Source of the DNA: Clostridiales bacterium
Lineage (GTDB): Bacteria; Bacillota; Clostridia; Lachnospirales; Lachnospiraceae
Direction: 5' to 3'
Assembly: GCA_019420405.1 (NCBI GenBank)
Contig: JAHZHF010000049.1
Location: 1 to 14,148 of the forward strand
Length of the DNA: 14,148 bases
The position numbers and the translations under genes are program-made. Below the pieces are notes generated by a model. The model had not been told where the DNA came from, searched no databases, and saw only the letters and a program-made list of their open reading frames with translations. Positions 1-6,482 of the stretch are shown one piece after another; position 1 is the stretch's first letter, and each line of letters starts with the position of its first letter.

Positions 1-102
1 CCCCTCGCCATCCTCCATCCCCACAGAATCTTTGTCGAAATAGGGCTGTTTTCTGAGCTTTTCAAGACGGAAGTTAATGAATATATAGCTTCCAAAAAGT
101 AA
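1..102 (+). CDS. 3' fragment of an unidentified protein gene
   Basis: The frame beginning at base 1 stays open for 33 codons and ends at TAA (100-102). The peptide ends ...FVEIGLFSELFKTEVNEYIASKK, and its mixed charged/hydrophobic composition looks like a real protein C-terminus rather than a chance ORF. The 5' part lies outside the window, and I do not recognise the family. A GC-rich hairpin starts on the base immediately after the stop codon, as expected for a gene end with a terminator. The gene converges on the minus-strand PD-(D/E)XK gene. The main alternative is a chance open stretch, since 33 codons is short. Confidence 0.5.
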   Translation, partial: PLAILHPHRIFVEIGLFSELFKTEVNEYIASKK

Positions 103-149
103 GGCGCGGCTTGAGGGCTTCCAAGATCGGAAAGCCTTCCAGCCGCGCC
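103..149. terminator. GC-rich hairpin between convergent genes; dispersed-repeat copy 1
   Basis: The outer 9-bp stem is GGCGCGGCT (103-111) against AGCCGCGCC (141-149). It continues inward through 113-120 paired with 132-139, apart from one mismatch and one G-T wobble. It starts directly after the TAA at 100-102. Read on the minus strand it is followed by TTACTTTTT, and on the plus strand by the weaker tail GTTTCTACGTTTT, so it could terminate both convergent genes. The first 17 bases (103-119) recur exactly at 14106-14122, which marks it as a member of a dispersed hairpin-repeat family and not just a private terminator. Confidence 0.65.
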
Positions 150-216
150 GTTTCTACGTTTTCAGTCCATTTAAGCAATAATATTTCCCATTTAAACAGG
201 TTAAGAAGCGGGATCT

Positions 217-1152
217 TCAATCCTGTTTCTGAATCAGCTCCCGTATTCTTTCCTCGGGCTGTTCCAGCAGTTCTGCGATTTCGGATATATTCATTCCCTT
301 TTCCTGTTTCCGCCGGATCAGTTCCCGGAGTATTCTTTCTTCTCCCTGAGAGATTCCGTCCTCCCATCCTTCCTCCCAGGCCTGCTCCCGCTCCTGTCTG
401 ATATGCTTTTCACGATCATATTCATAAATACTCACTTTTTTAACCTCCGCACGGTTCTTTTCCAAAAATTCTTTCAAAATCCCTTCCCGGATACACTCTG
501 TAATCGAACGCTCCACCGCGTCTGACAGGGACATTTCTAACGTATACCGCCGTACCCGATCCGCGTATTCCGCATATTCTGCGAGAGTCCGGCATGCCTG
601 CATAATTTCCGGATTATGCCCTTTGTTGACGTTGAGCATCACTGCCTTCAATTCCAGCTTGTGTTCCCTCTCTTCTACTGTATATAAATCCGACAGATAT
701 AACTCCTGTCGGTCCGGCTGTGGTTTTTGTCCGTTATAAAAGATCAGAAACTGCGGCGGAGGGATCCGCACCTTACGGGTGCCATACAAATTTTCCCCGC
801 TGGTCATCGCTGAATACAAATCAGACAGATAAAACAGAAGGCGAAGAGGCAAATTAGGGCTGTAGGTAGACTGATGCTCATACAGAGAGAGTCTGGAGTT
901 ATCTACCAGGAAAGACAGATCATTCTGAATCCCCATATAGATCGCATTTTTCAACGTGTTGATCTCCAGAATTTCCGGGTCGGTGTAATTCTTTCCGCTT
1001 ACCGCATTGTATAGACTTAGCAATTCTTTTCTGCTGTCCCCGAAGATCATAATAAATACACTGGACTTATACTCCCGGTTCGGTACTGGCAGATCCGGAG
1101 ACCTTTTCTCTGTTTTCGTCTTCTTCGTTTTTTCTTTCTTCGTTTTCTTCAT
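217..1152 (-). CDS. PD-(D/E)XK nuclease family protein (Rpn/PDDEXK_2-type 'transposase')
   Basis: The protein has 311 aa. The N-terminus is very lysine-rich (residues 2-17). The nuclease core is recognisable at residues 77-96, with an Asp in the first strand (D78, in NDLSFLVD) and the hallmark E-x-Q segment YEHQST (E92, Q94), the family's variant of (D/E)XK. Residues 245-270 form a charged, probably coiled-coil linker. The last 25 residues (GMNISEIAELLEQ...) resemble a helix-turn-helix. The start is set by AAAGGAG 8 nt upstream. Relatives are usually annotated as Rpn-family recombination-promoting nuclease or putative transposase and occur in many copies in gut Clostridia. Known members are DNA endonucleases that promote RecA-independent recombination. 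It looks intact. Whether it acts on the nearby repeats is unknown. Confidence 0.8.
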   Translation of the reverse strand: MKKTKKEKTKKTKTEKRSPDLPVPNREYKSSVFIMIFGDSRKELLSLYNAVSGKNYTDPEILEINTLKNAIYMGIQNDLSFLVDNSRLSLYEHQSTYSPNLPLRLLFYLSDLYSAMTSGENLYGTRKVRIPPPQFLIFYNGQKPQPDRQELYLSDLYTVEEREHKLELKAVMLNVNKGHNPEIMQACRTLAEYAEYADRVRRYTLEMSLSDAVERSITECIREGILKEFLEKNRAEVKKVSIYEYDREKHIRQEREQAWEEGWEDGISQGEERILRELIRRKQEKGMNISEIAELLEQPEERIRELIQKQD

Positions 1153-1233
1153 ACCCGAATCTCCTTTCGAAAATAATTTCTGCAGGAGATTCCTTCCCCG
1201 TTCCCTCTTACGCGTCCGAAACCTCTCTGCTGA

Positions 1234-1249
1234 AAAACAAGTGGATTTT
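1234..1249. repeat. 16-bp direct repeat, copy 1
   Basis: AAAACAAGTGGATTTT occurs here and again exactly at 1393-1408, 159 bp away and in the same orientation. Both copies lie upstream of the minus-strand PD-(D/E)XK gene, where it reads AAAATCCACTTGTTTT. Function is unknown. A regulator site or a repeat boundary are both possible. Confidence 0.6.
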
Positions 1250-1392
1250 AAAGCATTGAGATTTCTTCATGATTCTCAGATTCTCTGAACGGATCGGCCT
1301 GCCGTATGAATAGAAGAATAGAAATACCAGAAAAATAATGTTTTCTGATATGGTAACACAGGTATGCGGAAAGAGCCAGAAAAATGCGTGTT

Positions 1393-1408
1393 AAAACAAG
1401 TGGATTTT
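1393..1408. repeat. 16-bp direct repeat, copy 2
   Basis: This is an exact second copy of AAAACAAGTGGATTTT. It lies about 42 bp before the 87-bp tandem repeat array begins. Confidence 0.6.
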
Positions 1409-1450
1409 TGCACAAAATTTAAAGGATAATTTTAGTAAATTTGCCCCAAC

Positions 1451-1635
1451 GTCCGCCCCTTGCGCACTCGGCTTTTCCTATCGGACGATCAGACGACAGC
1501 TCGATTCCGAGCTTCGCTCTTCATCTCGCTGTTGGGCGTCCGCCCCTTGCGCACTCGGTTTTCTATGTCGGCCGATCAGACGGCAGCTCGATTCCGAGCT
1601 CCGCTCTTCATCTCGCTGTTGGGCGTCCGCCCTAT
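1451..1635. repeat. Tandem repeat: two 87-bp units plus a partial third
   Basis: Unit 1 is 1451-1537 and unit 2 is 1538-1624. They differ at 8 of 87 positions, most of them in the middle (about positions 22-35 of the unit). A third copy starts at 1625 (GTCCGCCC) and breaks off within about 10 bases. Each unit contains a perfect small palindrome, AGCTCG-ATTC-CGAGCT (1498-1513 in unit 1). The array lies between the 3' end of the ABC exporter operon and the PD-(D/E)XK gene. Two plus-strand frames are open across both units only because 87 is divisible by three, and neither has a ribosome-binding site. Confidence 0.85.
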
Positions 1636-1699
1636 GCATAAAGATAAGGGCCCTGCCATCTACAAGTAAACTTGCATGGCAGGGCCCTTATCTTTATGC
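1636..1699. terminator. 24-bp perfect hairpin ending the ABC exporter operon
   Basis: The arms 1636-1659 and 1676-1699 are perfectly complementary over 24 bp. Inside the 16-nt loop a further CAAGT/ACTTG (1663-1667/1670-1674) can pair. The core is GC-rich (AAGGGCCCTGCCAT) and flanked by paired A-rich and T-rich segments, the usual design of a bidirectional intrinsic terminator. There is no unpaired T-run beyond the stem, so the T-rich part of the arm would have to serve. The stop codon of the last ABC gene (1694-1696) lies inside the right arm. Confidence 0.7.
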
Positions 1700-3532
1700 G
1701 CACGTCTGATCTGCTGATTCAAACTGACTGTTATATAATTCTGCGTAGAAGCCGTTCTGGGCGAGCAGGGATTCGTGTGTGCCCTGTTCTACGATGTCGC
1801 CGTCTTTCATGACCAGGATCAGATCCGCGTCGCGGACGGTGGACAGGCGGTGAGCTATGATGAAGCTTGTTCTGCCTTTCATCAGGTTATCCATCGCCTT
1901 CTGGATCAGTACCTCGGTTCTTGTATCGACGGAGCTTGTAGCTTCATCCAGGATCAGGATCTTGGGATCAGCCAGGATTGCTCTTGCAATGGTAAGAAGC
2001 TGTTTCTGTCCCTGGGAGACATTGGTCGCCTCTTCGTTTAATTCCATGTTGTATCCGCCCGGCAGAGTCTGTACGAAGCGGTGTACATGTGCGGCCTTCG
2101 CAGCCTGGATTACTTCTTCGTCTGTCGCGTCCAGCCTTCCATAGCGGATATTTTCCATGATTGTTCCGTGGAACAGCCAGGTATCCTGGAGCACCATACC
2201 GAACATCTCACGGAGCTCACTGCGGTTGAAGTCACGGACATCGTGTCCGTCAACCCGGATCGAACCGCTGTTCACATCGTAGAATCTCATGAGCAGCTTG
2301 ATCATCGTCGTCTTGCCGGCTCCGGTAGGTCCTACGATGGCGATCTTCTGTCCCTCTTTTACTTTTGCAGAGAAATCGTTGATGATAATCTTATCCGGAT
2401 TGTATCCGAAGTGCACGTGGTCAAACTCCACGTTTCCCTGCAGACCATCCACCGATACCGGATTCGGCACGGTCTGGTCTTCTTCCTCTTCATCCAGGAA
2501 TTCGAACACCCTCTCGGACGCTGCCGCTGTAAGCTGGAGCATATTGGTGACCTGAGCCACCTGCTGGATCGGCTGGGTGAAGTTTCTCACATACTGGATA
2601 AAGGACTGGATATCACCGACCTCGATCGCATTCCGGATCGCCAGGAAACCTCCCAGAATGGCCACGCCTACATATCCCAGGTTTCCGATAAACTGCATCA
2701 CCGGCATCATCGTACCGGAAAAGAACTGTGATTTCCATGCGGAATCATAGAGTTTTCCGTTCATTTCATTAAAGTTTCTGATTACATCGTCCTCTTTATT
2801 AAACGCCTTAATGATGTTATGACCGCTGTAGATCTCCTCCACCTGCCCGTTTACATTTCCAAGATATTCCTGCTGGCCGCGGAAATATTTCTGGGAATGC
2901 TTCATCACAAACGCGATCAGGATCACTGAAACAGGAAGGATCAGGAGCGCCACCAGCGTCATCAGCGGGCTGATGGAGAGCATCATGATAAGCACTCCGA
3001 TCAGGGTGGTCACTGACGTAATCATCTGGGTCGCACTCTGGTTTAAACTCTGCCCCAGAGTATCCACATCGTTTGTCACACGGGAGAGCACCTCTCCTAC
3101 AGGCTTTGTGTCAAAGTAATTCATCGGCATGCGGCCTACCTTTTCCGCAATCTCCTTTCTCAGACGGTAAGTCGTCTTCTGGGAAACTCCGGTCATGATA
3201 ATGCCCTGGATAAATGTACACAACGCGCTGACCAGATACAGCCCCAGTGTAATCAGAAGTATTCTCCCGATTTTCTCAAAGTCCATGCCGCTGCCGCCCG
3301 ACACTTTGCTGACAAGTCCGTTGAAGATCTCCGTCGTAGCTTTCCCCAATATCTTGGGTCCCACGATATTGAAGATCGTGCCGCATATCGCAAAGACTGC
3401 GACGAAAAACATATGCACCTTAAAAGCGCTCATATAATGGATCAGTTTTTTGATCGTACCTTTAAAATCTTTCGCCTTATCGCCCGCGCCCGGCACGCCG
3501 CCGTGCGGGCCTCTTCCCATACCTCTAGGCAT
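1694..3532 (-). CDS. ABC multidrug exporter half-transporter, catalytic-Walker-B subunit
   Basis: The protein has 612 aa from the start chosen here: ATG at 3532, with GGAGG 9 nt upstream. A longer open frame to 3670 runs entirely inside the preceding gene. An N-terminal six-helix exporter domain (about residues 35-330) is followed by a nucleotide-binding domain: Walker A GPTGAGKT (401-408), Q-loop Q449, signature NVSQGQ (504-509), Walker B ILILDE (E530 intact) and switch His H561. The signature is non-canonical (SQGQ in place of SGGQ). The start overlaps the 3' end of the upstream ABC gene by 8 nt (ATGCCTAG), implying coupled translation. The pair should form a heterodimeric exporter of the BmrCD/LmrCD/TM287-288 type in the cytoplasmic membrane. 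The substrate cannot be read from the sequence, but MarR control suggests drug or toxic-compound efflux. Confidence 0.93.
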   Translation of the reverse strand: MPRGMGRGPHGGVPGAGDKAKDFKGTIKKLIHYMSAFKVHMFFVAVFAICGTIFNIVGPKILGKATTEIFNGLVSKVSGGSGMDFEKIGRILLITLGLYLVSALCTFIQGIIMTGVSQKTTYRLRKEIAEKVGRMPMNYFDTKPVGEVLSRVTNDVDTLGQSLNQSATQMITSVTTLIGVLIMMLSISPLMTLVALLILPVSVILIAFVMKHSQKYFRGQQEYLGNVNGQVEEIYSGHNIIKAFNKEDDVIRNFNEMNGKLYDSAWKSQFFSGTMMPVMQFIGNLGYVGVAILGGFLAIRNAIEVGDIQSFIQYVRNFTQPIQQVAQVTNMLQLTAAASERVFEFLDEEEEDQTVPNPVSVDGLQGNVEFDHVHFGYNPDKIIINDFSAKVKEGQKIAIVGPTGAGKTTMIKLLMRFYDVNSGSIRVDGHDVRDFNRSELREMFGMVLQDTWLFHGTIMENIRYGRLDATDEEVIQAAKAAHVHRFVQTLPGGYNMELNEEATNVSQGQKQLLTIARAILADPKILILDEATSSVDTRTEVLIQKAMDNLMKGRTSFIIAHRLSTVRDADLILVMKDGDIVEQGTHESLLAQNGFYAELYNSQFESADQTCA

Positions 3533-5819
3533 GACTGGGCACCTCCTTTCCTGTATCCGCCGAATCCGCTGATGCTGTATCCGCTGATGCTGTATCTGCG
3601 TCCTCTGCAAGTCCGGCCCGAAGTTCCGCCTCAGATAACTGTGACGCCGCGATCTGCTGGTATACCCCACAATTCTTAAGCAGTTCTTTGTGGGTTCCGA
3701 TTCCTGCTATCCGGCCTTCATCGAGCACAATGATCTGCTCTGCGTTCAGGATCGTGCTGATCCTCTGCGCCACAATGAGAACCGTACTGTTCTTTGTACG
3801 CTTTTTCAGCGCTTTCCTGAGCGTTACGTCCGTCTTAAAGTCCAGCGCGGAAAAGCTGTCGTCAAAGATAAATACATCCGGATGTTTTGCGACCGCTCTG
3901 GCGATAGACAGTCTCTGCTTCTGCCCGCCGGATACGTTAGATCCGCCCTGGGCAATATGACCTTCATATCCGTCCGGCTTCGCGTCGATAAATTCTGTCG
4001 CCTGGGCGATCTGGGCCGCCTCGACCATCTCCTCCTGACTTCCGTCCGGATTGCCGAACATGATATTGGAAGCGATATCTCCTGAGAAGAGCAGTCCCTT
4101 TTGCGGAACATATCCCAGCTTCTCTCTCAGCTCATGCTGCGTCACCTCCCGGATGTCCACGCCGTCCAGAGTGATGCTACCCTCTGATACATCGTAGAAT
4201 CTCGGAATCAGGTTGACCAGAGTGGATTTTCCGCTTCCGGTGCTTCCGATAATCGCCGTCGTCTCACCCGGCTTTGCCGTAAATGTTATGTCATGGAGCA
4301 CATTTTCGTCAGCTCCCGGGTATTTAAAGGAAACATGGTCGAACGTAAGCAGCCCTTTCTTCTCTCCTGAAAAAGATTTCGCCTGTTTCGGATCGTGGAT
4401 AACGGTGCTGCTTGAGAGTACCTCCTCCACACGGTCCGCAGCCACTGCTGCTCTCGGCAGCATGATCGAAAGCATACAGAGCATCAAGAATCCCATAATG
4501 ATCTGCATTGTGTACTGGATAAACGCCATCATATCGCCGACCTGCATCTGCCCCTCGTCAATTCCGTGGGCTCCGTTCCACATGATCAGCACGGAAACTC
4601 CGTTCATAATCAGCATCATAACCGGCATCATGAATGTCATTGCACGGTTTACAAAGAGGTTCGTCTTTGTCAGCATCTTGTTGGCATCATCAAACCGCTC
4701 TTCCTCATGTTTCTGGTTGCTGAACGCCCGTATAACCGGAAGTCCGGTCAGGATCTCCCTCATAACCAGGTTCACCTTATCCACAAGCGTCTGAAGGATC
4801 TTAAACTTCGGCATCGCCACAAGGAAAAGCACAAGGATCACAAGGCCGATCAGCACGACCGCCAGGCCAATGATCCATGACATGGACACGTTCGTCTGAA
4901 ATACCTGGATCACGCCTCCGATTGCCAGGATCGGCGCGTAGAGCACAATCCTCAGCAGCATGACGATAATGAGCTGAATCTGCTGGATATCGTTGGTGCT
5001 CCTCGTGATCAGAGACGCTGTGGAGAAATGATCGAACTCATTGTTGGAGAATCCCACCACCTTGCGGAATACTCTTCCTCTCAGATCCCGTCCTGTCGCA
5101 GCTCCCACGCGCGAAGCGAGGAATCCGACCAGAACACTGGCTGCCATCCCAAGGAATGCAAGCCCCGCCATCTTTCCTCCTGTTGTAACCAGGTACCGGA
5201 TCTGGATACTGTCCATATCCATTCCCAGATTTTCATAGGCTGTACGCACGTAACTCACAGCTGCCTGCTCCAGGATTGTCTCCGGGATCTCATCCATCTG
5301 GTTTTCCATCTCCTGTACAAGAGCCTCTCTCTGCTCTTCCGGGAGCATCTTCATAATATCAAAGACCGTCATCTCATCTGACGCCATCTGTGCCGGAAGA
5401 TTCGCCTTTAACTGTTCCTCAATCTGTACCGTCATCTCACTTCCGGACTCAAATCCTGCGGTCAGCATCATGGGCGCAGCCAGAATATCTCCCAGCTCCT
5501 CCTTCTGATCCTCATCGTCCTGAACAGTTTCCTTGAGCACATACGCTTCTGCGTCATAGCTCTCATTATCCGTATCATAGGAATCCCTTACTGTCTGCTG
5601 GTCTTCCTGGGCGACAAACAGCAGAAGCCTTTCCATCTCCTCCGCGGAAACCGTCTCCGGGATCTGAACCTCGATTCCGCCCTGCTGGATACCTACATTC
5701 ACAATATCCGATGTGTAAGCCGGAAGCGACAGATCGCAGTATGCCTGAATAAACAGGATAACGACAATCGCAATCAGAGATTTCCAATGCTCTGCCGCAT
5801 ACTTGAATAGATTCTTCAT
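3525..5819 (-). CDS. ABC multidrug exporter half-transporter, degenerate-site subunit with extracellular insertion
   Basis: The protein has 764 aa, long for a half-transporter. The first helix (about 15-35) and the next (about 214-236) are separated by some 170 acidic, soluble residues predicted to lie outside the cell. The remaining helices run to about 455. In the nucleotide-binding domain are Walker A GSTGSGKS (525-532), Q573 and a canonical signature NVSGGQ (628-633). Walker B reads VFIFDD with Asp654 where the catalytic Glu belongs, and the switch His is Gln685. With the SQGQ signature of the partner, all deviations map to one composite ATP site, as in known heterodimeric exporters. The C-terminus is an Ala/Asp/Thr/Ser-rich repeat (740-757). 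The start overlaps the MarR stop by 4 nt (ATGA). Confidence 0.93.
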   Translation of the reverse strand: MKNLFKYAAEHWKSLIAIVVILFIQAYCDLSLPAYTSDIVNVGIQQGGIEVQIPETVSAEEMERLLLFVAQEDQQTVRDSYDTDNESYDAEAYVLKETVQDDEDQKEELGDILAAPMMLTAGFESGSEMTVQIEEQLKANLPAQMASDEMTVFDIMKMLPEEQREALVQEMENQMDEIPETILEQAAVSYVRTAYENLGMDMDSIQIRYLVTTGGKMAGLAFLGMAASVLVGFLASRVGAATGRDLRGRVFRKVVGFSNNEFDHFSTASLITRSTNDIQQIQLIIVMLLRIVLYAPILAIGGVIQVFQTNVSMSWIIGLAVVLIGLVILVLFLVAMPKFKILQTLVDKVNLVMREILTGLPVIRAFSNQKHEEERFDDANKMLTKTNLFVNRAMTFMMPVMMLIMNGVSVLIMWNGAHGIDEGQMQVGDMMAFIQYTMQIIMGFLMLCMLSIMLPRAAVAADRVEEVLSSSTVIHDPKQAKSFSGEKKGLLTFDHVSFKYPGADENVLHDITFTAKPGETTAIIGSTGSGKSTLVNLIPRFYDVSEGSITLDGVDIREVTQHELREKLGYVPQKGLLFSGDIASNIMFGNPDGSQEEMVEAAQIAQATEFIDAKPDGYEGHIAQGGSNVSGGQKQRLSIARAVAKHPDVFIFDDSFSALDFKTDVTLRKALKKRTKNSTVLIVAQRISTILNAEQIIVLDEGRIAGIGTHKELLKNCGVYQQIAASQLSEAELRAGLAEDADTASADTASADSADTGKEVPSHA
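3568..3597. repeat. 15-bp in-frame microrepeat at the ABC subunit C-terminus
   Basis: GCTGATGCTGTATCC (3568-3582) is followed by a copy differing only at the last base (3583-3597), and a degenerate copy precedes them. It encodes SADTA-type pentapeptides in the C-terminal tail of the larger ABC subunit. Gain or loss of units would keep frame. Confidence 0.7.
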
Positions 5820-6271
5820 GCTTTCTTCTTCCTTTCATAGTTTTCCAGATTATCACTCATCTGTTTGAGAAGCCTCCTGAAAAGCAGCCGCTCCTCCGGA
5901 TTCATATCTTCAAACAGAACTTTCTCCATTCGGTCCGCTACATTTTTCACGGACTGGATACAGGATCTTCCTTTCTCCGTCAGAGCCAGGCGCATAACTC
6001 TCTGGTCATGGCGGTCCTGTTCTCTTGTGATATATCCTTCCCGCTCCATCTTCTGAATGGATGAAGTAATAGACGGAGCGGTGACATTGAGCTGCTCTGC
6101 CAGCTCTTTTTGAGATATCGTATCCTTTTGGTGGAGTACGAACAACACACTCGCCTGACTTCGGTTCAGGTCAAATTCGCGGTACATCCCCCTCGCTGTA
6201 TTCATCGACCTGTGCGCAACAATGCCCAAAAGTCCGAGCGTCGGGAGATCATTTACACTGCACTGAAACAT
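5816..6271 (-). CDS. MarR-family transcriptional regulator
   Basis: The protein has 151 aa, normal for MarR proteins. An N-terminal dimerisation helix region is followed by a winged helix-turn-helix (about 36-100). The recognition helix lies around NVTAPSITSSIQKMEREG (62-79), and the wing carries the family D-R-x-D-x-R pattern (D86, R87, D89, R91). The C-terminal helices (105-147) complete the dimer interface. The start is fixed by AGGAGG 6 nt before the ATG. It is the first gene of a three-gene operon and its TGA overlaps the ATG of the larger ABC subunit. MarR proteins of this layout typically repress their own operon and release DNA on binding a drug-like ligand. A perfect palindrome over the presumed transcription start supports autorepression here. 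Confidence 0.93.
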   Translation of the reverse strand: MFQCSVNDLPTLGLLGIVAHRSMNTARGMYREFDLNRSQASVLFVLHQKDTISQKELAEQLNVTAPSITSSIQKMEREGYITREQDRHDQRVMRLALTEKGRSCIQSVKNVADRMEKVLFEDMNPEERLLFRRLLKQMSDNLENYERKKKA

Positions 6272-6351
6272 ATCTTGCCTCCTGTCGGTTCATTTTCAGA
6301 GCGCTTCGCACGCGAACTTTCCTCTCTGAGGAAGCGCGGGCGCGCCAATTA

Positions 6352-6371
6352 ATTTAGTTAAATAACTAAAT
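6352..6371. promoter_or_regulatory. Palindromic operator for the MarR regulator
   Basis: The two 9-bp arms ATTTAGTTA (6352-6360) and TAACTAAAT (6363-6371) are perfect reverse complements around AA. Size and AT-rich sequence fit MarR-type operators. It sits just downstream of the -10 box and covers the expected start site (about 6368), so bound protein would block transcription of the marR-ABC operon. Assignment to this MarR protein is inferred from position. Confidence 0.75.
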
Positions 6372-6374
6372 GAT

Positions 6375-6403
6375 ATATTAGTAATATCAGCTAAATAAGT
6401 CAA
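6375..6403 (-). promoter_or_regulatory. Sigma-A promoter of the marR-ABC exporter operon
   Basis: On the minus strand, -35 TTGACT (6403-6398) and -10 TAATAT (6380-6375) are separated by exactly 17 nt. The resulting leader of about 95 nt contains GC-rich sequence able to form alternative small hairpins (6301-6307 with 6331-6337, or 6319-6324 with 6328-6333). No terminator-like T-run follows them. Confidence 0.75.
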
Positions 6404-6450
6404 TATATGTTCCCTATATTTCACATTATATTCATACTTTTTGTTGAAAT

Positions 6451-6470
6451 TTAATTAGATATTTAATTAA
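6451..6470. promoter_or_regulatory. Possible second AT-rich operator-like inverted repeat
   Basis: TTAATTA (6451-6457) and TAATTAA (6464-6470) form a perfect 7-bp inverted repeat with a 6-nt spacer, about 50 bp upstream of the marR -35 box. The arms resemble the MarR operator arms. AT-rich palindromes arise easily by chance, so this is weak. Confidence 0.25.
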
Positions 6471-6482
6471 TTTAGACTTGAC

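Larger units (their letters stand above)
1153..1440. other. Gene-free AT-rich spacer upstream of the PD-(D/E)XK gene
   Basis: I see no credible coding frame here. On the minus strand this is the 5' region of the PD-(D/E)XK gene. I could not assign a convincing -35/-10 pair. The only clear structure is the 16-bp direct repeat listed separately. Confidence 0.5.

Noticed and set aside
103..1635. CRISPR array or toxin-antitoxin locus around the PD-(D/E)XK gene
   Set aside because: The repeats are contiguous tandem units without unique spacers, and no small partner gene or Cas-like gene is present.
1441..1669. Two overlapping plus-strand frames (66 and 69 codons) encoding a repeated peptide
   Set aside because: Both frames are open only because the underlying 87-bp DNA repeat has a length divisible by three. 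Neither has a ribosome site, and the composition does not look like a protein.
2081..2731. 216-codon plus-strand frame
   Set aside because: It lies wholly antisense to the nucleotide-binding and membrane domains of the ABC subunit, which carries all family motifs. It has no independent support.
3533..3670. Longer N-terminus for the smaller ABC subunit
   Set aside because: It would overlap the upstream ABC gene by about 145 nt and gives a low-complexity Arg-rich extension. The ATG at 3532 has a strong GGAGG at the right distance.
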